NCBI GenBank assembly: GCA_031556035.1
Contig: JAVBTT010000020.1
Coordinates: 1-64,000, forward strand
Reading direction: 5' to 3'
Length of the DNA: 64,000 bases
Origin: JAVBTT01 sp031556035
GTDB lineage: Bacteria; Bacillota; Clostridia; Oscillospirales; UBA929
Positions 1 through 6,781 of this stretch are shown here, in pieces. A program made the position numbers and the translations under genes. The number at the start of each line of letters is the position of its first letter. Positions within the stretch are counted from its first letter, which is position 1. The notes under the pieces are model-generated. The model had not been told where the DNA came from and searched no databases. It was given only the letters and a program-made list of their open reading frames with translations.

Positions 1-1
1 G

Positions 2-130
2 GAAGAAGAATCCATCGGCGACATCCGCAAGGCCGTTTGGGAGCGCATGGCCGTCAATACTGTTTTATGCTACAGCCCAATGGCGCTATATCTGCTAAAC
101 CGCGTAGCCACATGGGTTGGACGATACTGA
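2..130 (+). CDS. C-terminal tail of an unidentified protein (partial)
   Basis: An open frame enters from the left edge (first whole codon at position 2) and stops at TGA 128-130, giving 42 residues. The tail has an acidic start (EEES), then a short helix-like stretch ending in VATWVGRY. No family is recognisable from this fragment. It lies 49 bases upstream of the radical SAM gene on the same strand and could belong to the same glycan-type operon. Confidence 0.5.
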   Translation, partial: EEESIGDIRKAVWERMAVNTVLCYSPMALYLLNRVATWVGRY

Positions 131-179
131 TCGAATATAGAGTGGTAATGGAACGGCAAAAAAGAGAGCGAAGGTCACT

Positions 180-1124
180 ATGAAAAAAAGCCATGTTGTA
201 CTAACCGCGTTTGCAGGCCCGCTGGGATTTTATTCGCGTGTTTTGTTTCCGCGCATTTCCAGTTGGTTGTATCTTGAATATTTGCGCCAGCGCGTAAAAG
301 CAACCGACCGCAAGTTTATTGATGAAACGCTACGGCAAAGCAGCATCCAGCCAAGATTTATCCATGTGGAAACCATCAATCGCTGCAACGGGACATGCCC
401 GTTTTGTCCCTGCAATAAAAACGAGGATACGCGCCCATTTCAGTTGATGGATGCGGATCTGGTTTATAAAATCATCGACGATCTGGCCGCGGTGGAGTAC
501 GATGGCATTTTGATGCTAAGCGCCAATTGTGAACCCTTTATGGATAAGCGCATTCCGGATTTTATCCGCGTCGCGCGGGAAAAACTGCCCAAGGCGCAGC
601 ACATCCTCTTTACGAACGGAACGCTCATCACAGATGAAGTTCTGGGAAAAATTGCAGGACAACTGGATACACTCTATGTCAATAATTACAACGCACGCTA
701 CCAGTTAACAGAGTCTTCTAAGGCCATCTATCATTATGTGAAAACCCACGAGAATGATTTTGGCAACATGACGGTTCAGATCGAGTACCGCTATGCCAAC
801 GAGGTGCTCACGAACAAGGGTGGCAAAGCACCCAACAAAAAGAACGACAAAAAGATTTACCACAACCTGTGCCCCATTCCGTTTCTTGAAACCATTATTT
901 TCCCCGACGGCACTGTTGGGTTGTGCTGCAACGACAACGATGAGACCACCAACTACGGCAACGTAAAGAACCAGCATATTTTTGATATTTACAACGGCGA
1001 GCCGCTTACGGCGGTGCGCCAAGCTGTGAAGAACGGGCGCTCGGGTTATCCTTTTTGTCAGTACTGTGATTTCGTGAGTAAAAGCGGCCGGCGTGAGCGC
1101 TGGATAAAAACCGGCAGGGATTAG
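180..1124 (+). CDS. Radical SAM protein with SPASM-like C-terminal cluster
   Basis: 314 residues. The radical SAM signature is visible as NRCNGTCPFC (Cys69, Cys73, Cys76, spacing CX3CX2C), which binds the [4Fe-4S] cluster that cleaves S-adenosylmethionine. The C-terminal third carries further cysteines in the contexts LCPIPF, GLCCN and PFCQYC, as in SPASM or Twitch domains that bind an auxiliary cluster. The start ATG follows a GAGAGCGAAGG ribosome site. The substrate cannot be told from sequence. SPASM proteins modify peptides or small molecules, and those beside sugar aminotransferases often work on cell-surface precursors. Neighbours on the same strand are the aminotransferase and ketoisomerase genes, so a role in glycan or antibiotic-like sugar chemistry is an inference. 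Confidence 0.85.
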   Translation: MKKSHVVLTAFAGPLGFYSRVLFPRISSWLYLEYLRQRVKATDRKFIDETLRQSSIQPRFIHVETINRCNGTCPFCPCNKNEDTRPFQLMDADLVYKIIDDLAAVEYDGILMLSANCEPFMDKRIPDFIRVAREKLPKAQHILFTNGTLITDEVLGKIAGQLDTLYVNNYNARYQLTESSKAIYHYVKTHENDFGNMTVQIEYRYANEVLTNKGGKAPNKKNDKKIYHNLCPIPFLETIIFPDGTVGLCCNDNDETTNYGNVKNQHIFDIYNGEPLTAVRQAVKNGRSGYPFCQYCDFVSKSGRRERWIKTGRD

Positions 1125-1262
1125 GGCGCGATTCCGGCGGCATAAAAAGGCGCCGAAACTTCCACTGTTTTATTGCGCTAAGAATCGGTCTCTATTCCTT
1201 TGCCTTTTTAATGTATCATTCGGCTTCACACTACAAAATGGCAACACAGCGGAAGGTGGGCG

Positions 1263-2369
1263 GTGTCAATAAACATTCCACAAAATACATTCCAGCGGGA
1301 ATACGAAGCACACCGGCAGGCGTATGAAGAAAAGGCTCTTGCCGTCCTGCGCTCGGGCTGGTATGTGCTGGGCGCCGAGGTTGAAGCGTTTGAACGCGAG
1401 TTTGCAAATTACCTTAGCGTACGCCACTGCGTGGGTCTTGCAAATGGGTTGGACGCCTTAATCATTGCGTTTCGCATACTGGGCATTGGCAAGGGCGATG
1501 AAGTTATCGTTCAGTCCAACGCTTATATCGCCTGCGTGATGGGCATCACCATCAATGGCGCGACGCCGGTGTTTGTGGAACCCGACGCGTTCCACTGCAT
1601 TGCCGTGGCTAAAATTGAAGAAAAAATAACCGCCAATACAAAGGCGGTTTTGGCCGTGCATTTATATGGACAGGCAACCGATATGCTGCCGCTAAAAGCG
1701 CTGTGCGAGAAGCACAACTTAAAGCTGGTTGAGGATTGTGCGCAATCCCACGGCGCTATGGTGGAGGATCAATATACAGGAACCATTGGCGATATCGGGT
1801 GTTTTTCTTTTTATCCCTCTAAAAATCTCGGCGCATTCGGGGATGGCGGCGCGCTGGTTACCAACAACGAAGCCTACGCGCAGGCCGCGTGCGTGATACG
1901 CAACTATGGCTCTGAGAAGCGCTACCACCACTGCACGGTGGGGCTCAATTCTCGGTTGGATGAATTTCAGGCCGGACTGTTGCGCGTGCGCCTGATGTAC
2001 CTCAGGGAAATTGAGTCCGAACGGCGGCGTGTTGCAAAGTGTTACGAGAGCGGCATCAAGCATCCCGAAATTATAAAACCCACTCTGCGTGTTTTGGCGC
2101 CCGAGAGCCATGTATGGCACCAGTATGTGGTCGAGTGTGGCCGTCGCGACGAGCTGGCAGTCTATCTGTCGGCGCAAAATATCGGCACCATCATCCACTA
2201 CCCCATTCCGCCGCATCTCTCGGAGGCCTATGCCGATTTGGGGTATCAAAAGGGTGATTTTCCAATTGCCGAGCATTATGCCAACACTGTTTTGTCGCTG
2301 CCGCTTTACTACGGAATGACGGATCAAGAACAACAGTATGTGATAGATGCAATCAACCGGTTTGCTTGA
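1263..2369 (+). CDS. DegT/DnrJ/EryC1 sugar aminotransferase (FdtB/QdtB type)
   Basis: 368 residues, usual family length. This PLP enzyme would transfer an amino group to a nucleotide-linked keto-sugar. The PLP lysine is Lys187 in FYPSKNLGAFGDGGA, and Asp158 in VEDCAQSHGA is the expected pyridine-nitrogen contact. The GTG start at 1263 is preceded by GGAAGGTGGG. The next gene, 15 bases downstream, encodes a 3,4-ketoisomerase of the FdtA/QdtA type. That pair classically makes dTDP-3-amino-3,6-dideoxyhexoses (Fuc3N or Qui3N). Assignment to the FdtB/QdtB branch rests on this pairing, so the exact stereochemistry is not determined. Base composition is more AT-rich than the right part of the window. 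Confidence 0.88.
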   Translation: MSINIPQNTFQREYEAHRQAYEEKALAVLRSGWYVLGAEVEAFEREFANYLSVRHCVGLANGLDALIIAFRILGIGKGDEVIVQSNAYIACVMGITINGATPVFVEPDAFHCIAVAKIEEKITANTKAVLAVHLYGQATDMLPLKALCEKHNLKLVEDCAQSHGAMVEDQYTGTIGDIGCFSFYPSKNLGAFGDGGALVTNNEAYAQAACVIRNYGSEKRYHHCTVGLNSRLDEFQAGLLRVRLMYLREIESERRRVAKCYESGIKHPEIIKPTLRVLAPESHVWHQYVVECGRRDELAVYLSAQNIGTIIHYPIPPHLSEAYADLGYQKGDFPIAEHYANTVLSLPLYYGMTDQEQQYVIDAINRFA

Positions 2370-2384
2370 GGGAGGACGTCTGCG

Positions 2385-2786
2385 GTGCACACAATCCATG
2401 ATGTAAAAATGATACCCTTTGTCCCCAAAGGCGATAGCCGCGGGGAACTGGTGGTCATTGAAGGCGGGGCGGATATTCCCTTTGCGATCCAGCGGATATT
2501 TTATATCTACGGTTCCGACAGCGATGTTGTGCGCGGCAACCACGCCAATAAAAAGACACAGTTTGTTTTGGTCAATGTGCAGGGAACCAGCAAGGTTCGC
2601 GTGATAGACAGGAACAAAAACGAACAGATTTTTGTGTTGGAAAAACCCAACCAGGGATTATACCTGCCGACCGGGCTTTGGAAGGAAATGTACGATTTTT
2701 CCGCCGACTCGGTTCTGCTGGTTCTGGCCAGCGAACACTACGACCCCGAAGAATATATCCGCAGCATTGAGGATTACTGGCGGTAA
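2385..2786 (+). CDS. dTDP-4-keto-6-deoxyglucose 3,4-ketoisomerase-like cupin (FdtA/QdtA family)
   Basis: 133 residues, one small cupin domain of the WxcM-like/FdtA family. The strongly conserved block RGNHANKKTQFVLVNVQG around residues 46-63 is the active-site strand with the catalytic histidine. The second histidine of the HxH arrangement seen in some members is Asn here. The ending YDPEEYIRSIEDY is typical of the family. GTG start at 2385 behind a GGAGG site. Product: a dTDP-3-keto-6-deoxy sugar handed to the aminotransferase encoded just upstream. Whether the galacto or gluco epimer is made cannot be read from sequence. Confidence 0.85.
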   Translation: MHTIHDVKMIPFVPKGDSRGELVVIEGGADIPFAIQRIFYIYGSDSDVVRGNHANKKTQFVLVNVQGTSKVRVIDRNKNEQIFVLEKPNQGLYLPTGLWKEMYDFSADSVLLVLASEHYDPEEYIRSIEDYWR

Positions 2787-2802
2787 CCGGCGCTGCACGG
2801 TT

Positions 2803-3351
2803 CTACACGCATGCGCGATACTCGGAATGCGCCGCGAAAAAGTCCTCCTTGGCAAGAACCATGTGGCACATGGAAATTCCGCCTTCGCTGTACTCCCCGT
2901 CTGTTCTAAATCCGATGCGGGAATACGTCTTAAGAGCAGCGAGGTTGGCTTTTTGTACATGCAGATCCACCTGTTCGCAGGAGAGTCGGGCAAAAGCCAC
3001 GGCCACACACAGGGAGATGCCCATGCGGCCCCATCCTCTGCCGCGCGCCAAAGGATCACCCACCATAATGCGTCCGCACTCCGCAGATGCTTCGCGAAAA
3101 TTATATAAGGACACACTGCCGATCATGCGGCCCAACTCTGCAGTTTCTTCGATGGCAAATGTGAGTGTGCCTGTTTCCTCAAGGTACCGCCCAAACCACT
3201 CCTCCTGCTGTTCCGTCGAGATAAACTCGATGGGCGAGAGGTAGCGGCTGTTCTCTGCATTGTTACGCCACACCCGCAGGTTTTCGATATCTGCGTGATT
3301 CAATGGGCGGATGGCAATGTTTTGGAAGCGAGCCTCGTAAGTGTGATCCAT
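2803..3351 (-). CDS. GNAT-family N-acetyltransferase (RimJ/RimL-like)
   Basis: 182 residues with the GNAT acetyl-CoA site readable as GDPLARGRGWGRMG near residues 97-110, followed by helix and strand elements ending in SRIGFRTDGEY. ATG start at 3351 behind AAAGGAAG. The gene is convergent with the ketoisomerase gene, only 16 bases apart, and divergent from the glycosyltransferase gene. Acetylation of the amino sugar made by the neighbouring enzymes, as PseH does in pseudaminic acid synthesis, is plausible. The usual partner of FdtA/FdtB is instead a hexapeptide-repeat acetyltransferase, so this role is inference. Confidence 0.8.
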   Translation of the reverse strand: MDHTYEARFQNIAIRPLNHADIENLRVWRNNAENSRYLSPIEFISTEQQEEWFGRYLEETGTLTFAIEETAELGRMIGSVSLYNFREASAECGRIMVGDPLARGRGWGRMGISLCVAVAFARLSCEQVDLHVQKANLAALKTYSRIGFRTDGEYSEGGISMCHMVLAKEDFFAAHSEYRACV

Positions 3352-3449
3352 TTTTCAACTTCCTTTCCCGCTGGCCGGGCAAGCGCAAGGACCAGCATGA
3401 CAATTATAGCACAGTGTTCTTCCATACCACAAAAAAGGAAGTTGCCGTT

Positions 3450-4379
3450 ATGTTTAAGCTCTCTATCGTCGTTCCCGTTTATTACAACGCTGAAAATCTC
3501 TGGCCGCTCTATCGTGATTTGAAGGAAAAAGTGCTGGATTGCGGCCGTTTTACTTACGAACTTTTGCTGGTGGACGACGGCTCTAAGGACCGCAGCTGGG
3601 CTGTCATCCAGGAACTCGCCGCCCACGACAAAAACGTGCGGGGCATAAAGCTTTCGCGCAACTTCGGCAGCCATGCGGCCCAATTTTGCGGGCTTGCAAA
3701 ATCCACCGGAGATTGTGTTGTGGTAAAAGCGGCCGACATGCAGGAACCGAGCGAGCTGATTTTGCAAATGGTTGACAGCTGGGAAAAAGGCAACCACATT
3801 GTTCTGGCCGTGCGCGAAGACCGCGAGGATGGGCGCGCGCAAAGCTTTTTTGCCAACTTCTATTATTGGATTACCCAAAAAACCGCACTGCCCCAAATGC
3901 CAACAGGTGGTTTCGATGTTGAACTGCTGGATCGCAAAGTGGTGGATACGCTGGGCTTGATGGCCGAAAAAAACAGCCCCATCACAGGGCAGATTTTATG
4001 GAGCGGTTTCCAAACCGATACCGTGAGCTATGTTCGAAAAAAGCGCGAGATTGGCGAAAGTCGCTGGACGCTCAAGAAAAAAATACGTCTGGTGTCCGAC
4101 ACGCTTTTTAGTTTTTCCACCGTGCCTATTACCTTCGTTACCGCCATTGGTACTCTATCGTTTTTTGGTTCTATTGCATGGGCCATTATAGAGGTTGGAC
4201 TTTGGCTGAGCGGCAAAATTACCGTTGAGGGCTGGACAACCATGTTCATCTTTAATCTGTTCAGCTTTGGCACCATTATGCTGACACTTGGACTTTTGGG
4301 CGGATATTTGTGGCGCACTTTTGACGCCAGCCGCGGACGCCCGCTTTATATTGTGGAGGATGAGCTGGATCTGCGCTAA
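3450..4379 (+). CDS. GT2 glycosyltransferase with two C-terminal membrane helices (GtrB/ArnC/DPM1-like)
   Basis: 309 residues. The start is ATG 3450 behind AAAAAAGGAAG. An in-frame upstream extension to 3303 would run through the divergent promoter region and is not used. The GT2 fold is seen from LSIVVPVYYN through VDDGSKDRS and LSRNFGSHAAQFCGL. In the metal-binding position, where relatives have DADLQDP, this protein has AADMQEP, so the first Asp of the DXD is replaced. Two hydrophobic segments follow (about residues 225-250 and 265-290). The family typically loads a polyprenyl-phosphate carrier with a sugar for flippase-dependent glycan decoration. A terminator follows the gene. Confidence 0.85.
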   Translation: MFKLSIVVPVYYNAENLWPLYRDLKEKVLDCGRFTYELLLVDDGSKDRSWAVIQELAAHDKNVRGIKLSRNFGSHAAQFCGLAKSTGDCVVVKAADMQEPSELILQMVDSWEKGNHIVLAVREDREDGRAQSFFANFYYWITQKTALPQMPTGGFDVELLDRKVVDTLGLMAEKNSPITGQILWSGFQTDTVSYVRKKREIGESRWTLKKKIRLVSDTLFSFSTVPITFVTAIGTLSFFGSIAWAIIEVGLWLSGKITVEGWTTMFIFNLFSFGTIMLTLGLLGGYLWRTFDASRGRPLYIVEDELDLR

Positions 4380-4398
4380 ATTCCTTTCGCAAACTGCA

Positions 4399-4444
4399 CC
4401 GCGACCTAGACTGGCTTGAGCCAACAGGGTCGCGGACTGTTTTT
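4399..4444 (+). terminator. Rho-independent terminator after the glycosyltransferase gene
   Basis: CCGCGACC (4399-4406) pairs with GGTCGCGG (4428-4435). An inner TGGCT/AGCCA pairing sits within the loop and a short T run (ACTGTTTTT) follows. Confidence 0.7.
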
Positions 4445-4522
4445 GGGAGAACGAAAAGCCGCAACATCTCTTTATAAACAGCCAGCGCCAGCCTATTATG
4501 AAACAGATGGAGAAGTACCAAC

Positions 4523-4993
4523 ATGTCTTTGGCGAATTACCTCATCGAGGATCTGAATGCAAAACCAGAATATATGGACGCGGCAGCATTATGGTTTTGT
4601 GGTAAATGGGATGTCCCAAAGCAGGCGTATCTCGACAGCATGAAAAATGCACTCCTGTCGCCAAGCGGCGTGCCCCGCTGGTATATCGTAACCAATGAGC
4701 GTGATAAAATCATTGCCGGCCTCGGCGTGATAGAAAACGATTTTCACAAAAGGCCTGACCTTACGCCAAACCTTTGTGCGCTTTTTGTAGAAGAACCATG
4801 TCGGCGGCAAGGTATTGCGCGCACCCTGCTGGACCGCGCCTGTGCCGACCTTTCCAAAAATGGAATTGTCCAGACATATCTTATCACTTCACACACCGGA
4901 CTTTATGAACGTTTGGGCTGGATATTTTGGGGTATGGTTGAAGAATACGACGGAAATTATGCCCGAATGTATCAGCACATAACTCGTGATTGA
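4523..4993 (+). CDS. GNAT-family acetyltransferase
   Basis: 156 residues. The acetyl-CoA binding motif is LFVEEPCRRQGIARTLLDRA (about residues 92-111), preceded by the beta strands LGVIEND and LCALFVEE and followed by YERLGW, as in stand-alone GNATs such as those acting on small molecules. ATG start at 4523 with GGAGAAG upstream. The gene is alone between two hairpins, so it is probably its own transcript. Substrate unknown. Confidence 0.8.
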   Translation: MSLANYLIEDLNAKPEYMDAAALWFCGKWDVPKQAYLDSMKNALLSPSGVPRWYIVTNERDKIIAGLGVIENDFHKRPDLTPNLCALFVEEPCRRQGIARTLLDRACADLSKNGIVQTYLITSHTGLYERLGWIFWGMVEEYDGNYARMYQHITRD

Positions 4994-5068
4994 ATTTTGA
5001 ATGTGCCCACTGATAGTAATAGGTCGACCAAAATGGCAAAACATTAAAATCTTTTGAGACGTAGTTTC

Positions 5069-5120
5069 TATACCCCAGAGCGCCGGCTGATACAATGCTC
5101 AGCCGGCGCTCTGGGGTATA
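5069..5120. terminator. Long perfect palindrome between convergent genes, probable bidirectional terminator
   Basis: A 22-bp perfect inverted repeat (5069-5090 with 5099-5120) has an 8-base loop. One arm reads TATACCCCAGAGCGCCGG onward. It lies between the plus-strand GNAT gene and the minus-strand flavodoxin gene. T-rich sequence follows on the plus side (GTATTTCTTGTTT). The stem is longer than most terminators need. Confidence 0.55.
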
Positions 5121-5225
5121 GTATTTCTTGTTTCAGCCCGTTATCAAGCGTTCATTGTTGCGCTTATAGCTTGCCCTCCACTTTTAGTTTCCTGCGCGCA
5201 ATACACACAAAACGGCACAAACAAA

Positions 5226-5762
5226 TTATTTTGCTTCTCGAAAATAAGCCACAATGGGGTCGATTTGCTCTCTGCTGGTAAAAATCACGTCACGGCCAAA
5301 GTTCTCAATAAAATGCCGATCCTCTTCCGTGCGCTCCTCCGGCGCCTTTTTCTCCGCCATCGCTTTGGGCATGCGCATCATCAGCTTGTGGATCCCGCTC
5401 ATTTTGCTGAATAGCTGGTCACCTCGCAGGGTAAACACCTCAATATTGTTTTGCCAGTCTGCTGGAATATTTTGTGCGGCAATTTTTTCGTAAATATCCT
5501 TCTCTGCAGGATTTGTCATTCCCACCATAAACAATCCAAGTTTTTTGTTTTTTGCTCCGCCCAGCATTTTTAGAAATTTCTGAAAGCCCGCAATGCTGCC
5601 GACGTACATGCTACCGCCGTAAATAATAGCGTCATATGCCTCAAGATCCTGTGGCCGAACATCCTGCAACCGTTTCGCGGTACAACCGAGCGCCTCGGCA
5701 ATCCATTTCGCATACCGCGCCGTGCTGCCGTATTTGGATGTGTAAACTACAATCGTTTTCAT
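5226..5762 (-). CDS. Flavodoxin-domain protein (HemG/flavodoxin_5-like)
   Basis: 178 residues. The N-terminus TSKYGSTARYAKWIAEAL is the FMN phosphate loop of flavodoxins (T/S-x-x-G-S/T-T). YDAIIYGGSMYVG and LFMVGMTNP are the other flavin-contacting loops. The basic and acidic C-terminal region after residue 115 resembles HemG-type menaquinone-dependent oxidases, but a heme role is not shown by context. The start codon overlaps the stop of the FMN-bind gene by four bases, so the two are translationally coupled. It is the last gene of the MarR-controlled operon and probably passes electrons to or from the covalently flavinylated neighbour. Confidence 0.85.
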   Translation of the reverse strand: MKTIVVYTSKYGSTARYAKWIAEALGCTAKRLQDVRPQDLEAYDAIIYGGSMYVGSIAGFQKFLKMLGGAKNKKLGLFMVGMTNPAEKDIYEKIAAQNIPADWQNNIEVFTLRGDQLFSKMSGIHKLMMRMPKAMAEKKAPEERTEEDRHFIENFGRDVIFTSREQIDPIVAYFREAK

Positions 5763-6163
5763 TTTGCGTTTTTTACCCCTTCCGACAATGCGTTTTCTAT
5801 GGCTTTCAAGATGGTCTGCGAACTCGCAGTGGCACCAGCCACCGCGTCTATCTCCACGCTCTGCCGCAGTACTACATCGTCCACAATTTCTTCGGCGGCA
5901 GCGCCCTGTCCATGCTGGTGCTCTATAATGCGCACAGCATAAATCTCGTGGTTTCGAACCTCCACTTCCACCTTCACTTTTACCAGGCCGTTGTCACAGT
6001 TGCCAATGTAAACACCATCGGATAGAAGAGATAAATCATACCTGTTATCGCTAGTTTCCAGCGGTTTGGGCAAATTAAAATATACCATGATCACTAAGCC
6101 AAGCGCCAGCACTGCCAAAATCACGAGGGTGATTCTGCGCCCTCCCCTGCCCTTGGATTTCAT
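5759..6163 (-). CDS. Membrane-anchored FMN-binding domain protein
   Basis: 134 residues: an N-terminal basic stretch, one transmembrane helix (about residues 10-29, LVILAVLALGLVIMVYF), then an extracytoplasmic FMN_bind domain. The flavinylation motif reads DAVAGATASS. The Thr of GAT is the expected attachment site for FMN transferred by ApbE. The position that is usually Ser/Thr before GA is Ala here. Four-base overlaps link it to marR upstream and the flavodoxin gene downstream. No apbE is visible in the window, so flavinylation would depend on an enzyme encoded elsewhere. Likely role: extracellular or membrane electron transfer. Confidence 0.85.
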   Translation of the reverse strand: MKSKGRGGRRITLVILAVLALGLVIMVYFNLPKPLETSDNRYDLSLLSDGVYIGNCDNGLVKVKVEVEVRNHEIYAVRIIEHQHGQGAAAEEIVDDVVLRQSVEIDAVAGATASSQTILKAIENALSEGVKNAK

Positions 6164-6615
6164 TCCATCTCCCCCTGCATCCGGCTTAAATTTTCCACCA
6201 TTTTTATTAGTACAGCTGCGGCTGCCTCGCAGTCTTTATTCTCAATGCCCGCAAACAAATCCTCAAAAAATCCTGCCGATTGGGCCGCCATCTGTCCCAA
6301 TGCCTGCCATCCGCGCGCTGTCATCTCCACCGTGCGGCTGCGCCGGTCGAGAGGATTATCGTCCAGGACAACATAACCTTCTCTACACAATAATTCCAGC
6401 ATCTTTGTTACGTTTTGCCGGGTTGTATCCGTTTCTACAGCCAGTGCAGTGATGGTTGGTTTCGGTTCATTAGGCATATCGCTCAAGGCGCGCAACAAAA
6501 ACCACTGTTTGGAGGACAAACCTTCAACCTTTTTATCTGCCACACATTGCAGTTTGTTTGCCAACACAAAGCTGCCGCCAAATAGAATATATCGTTTGTT
6601 CTCGGGTATTTTCAT
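6160..6615 (-). CDS. MarR-family transcriptional regulator
   Basis: 151 residues using the ATG at 6615, which sits behind a perfect AGGAGG site. A longer reading that starts in the -35 box is rejected. The winged helix-turn-helix is seen at LSSKQWFLLRAL, TITALAVETDTTRQNVTKML and the wing NPLDRRSRTVEMTARG. It heads a three-gene operon with the FMN-bind and flavodoxin genes. The promoter lies inside an inverted repeat, which strongly suggests autorepression. The inducing ligand is unknown. MarR proteins of flavin or quinone operons often sense phenolics, quinones or oxidants. Confidence 0.88.
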   Translation of the reverse strand: MKIPENKRYILFGGSFVLANKLQCVADKKVEGLSSKQWFLLRALSDMPNEPKPTITALAVETDTTRQNVTKMLELLCREGYVVLDDNPLDRRSRTVEMTARGWQALGQMAAQSAGFFEDLFAGIENKDCEAAAAVLIKMVENLSRMQGEME

Positions 6616-6628
6616 ATAGCCTCCTATA

Positions 6629-6678
6629 AAAAGGCAACCTATTGCGCATATTATACGCAATAGGTTGCCTTTTGTCAA
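6629..6678 (-). promoter_or_regulatory. Consensus sigma-A promoter inside an 18-bp inverted-repeat operator
   Basis: On the minus strand TTGACA (6678-6673), a 17-base spacer and TATAAT (6655-6650) match both consensus boxes perfectly. An 18-bp perfect inverted repeat (6629-6646 with 6656-6673, core GGCAACCTATTGCG) has one arm in the -35/-10 spacer and the other over the start region, with a 9-base gap containing the -10 box. This is the layout of a MarR operator that blocks polymerase. Confidence 0.85.
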
Positions 6679-6735
6679 CTATACAGCACGGCGAATGTTT
6701 TCTATACGCTTAAGTAAAAGGAACGTTTCTTTACA

Positions 6736-6777
6736 AAAAAAGCCCCGCCCCACATTTATCAATGGGTTGGGGCTTCG
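6736..6777 (-). terminator. Rho-independent terminator of guaA
   Basis: Read on the minus strand, AAGCCCC pairs with GGGGCTT around an imperfect inner stem. The stem is followed by a run of seven T. It begins four bases after the guaA stop codon. Confidence 0.75.
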
Positions 6778-6781
6778 TTAA

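Noticed and set aside
6616..6678. Longer MarR protein starting at 6678
   Set aside because: That start codon lies in the -35 box, and the internal ATG at 6615 has a perfect ribosome site.
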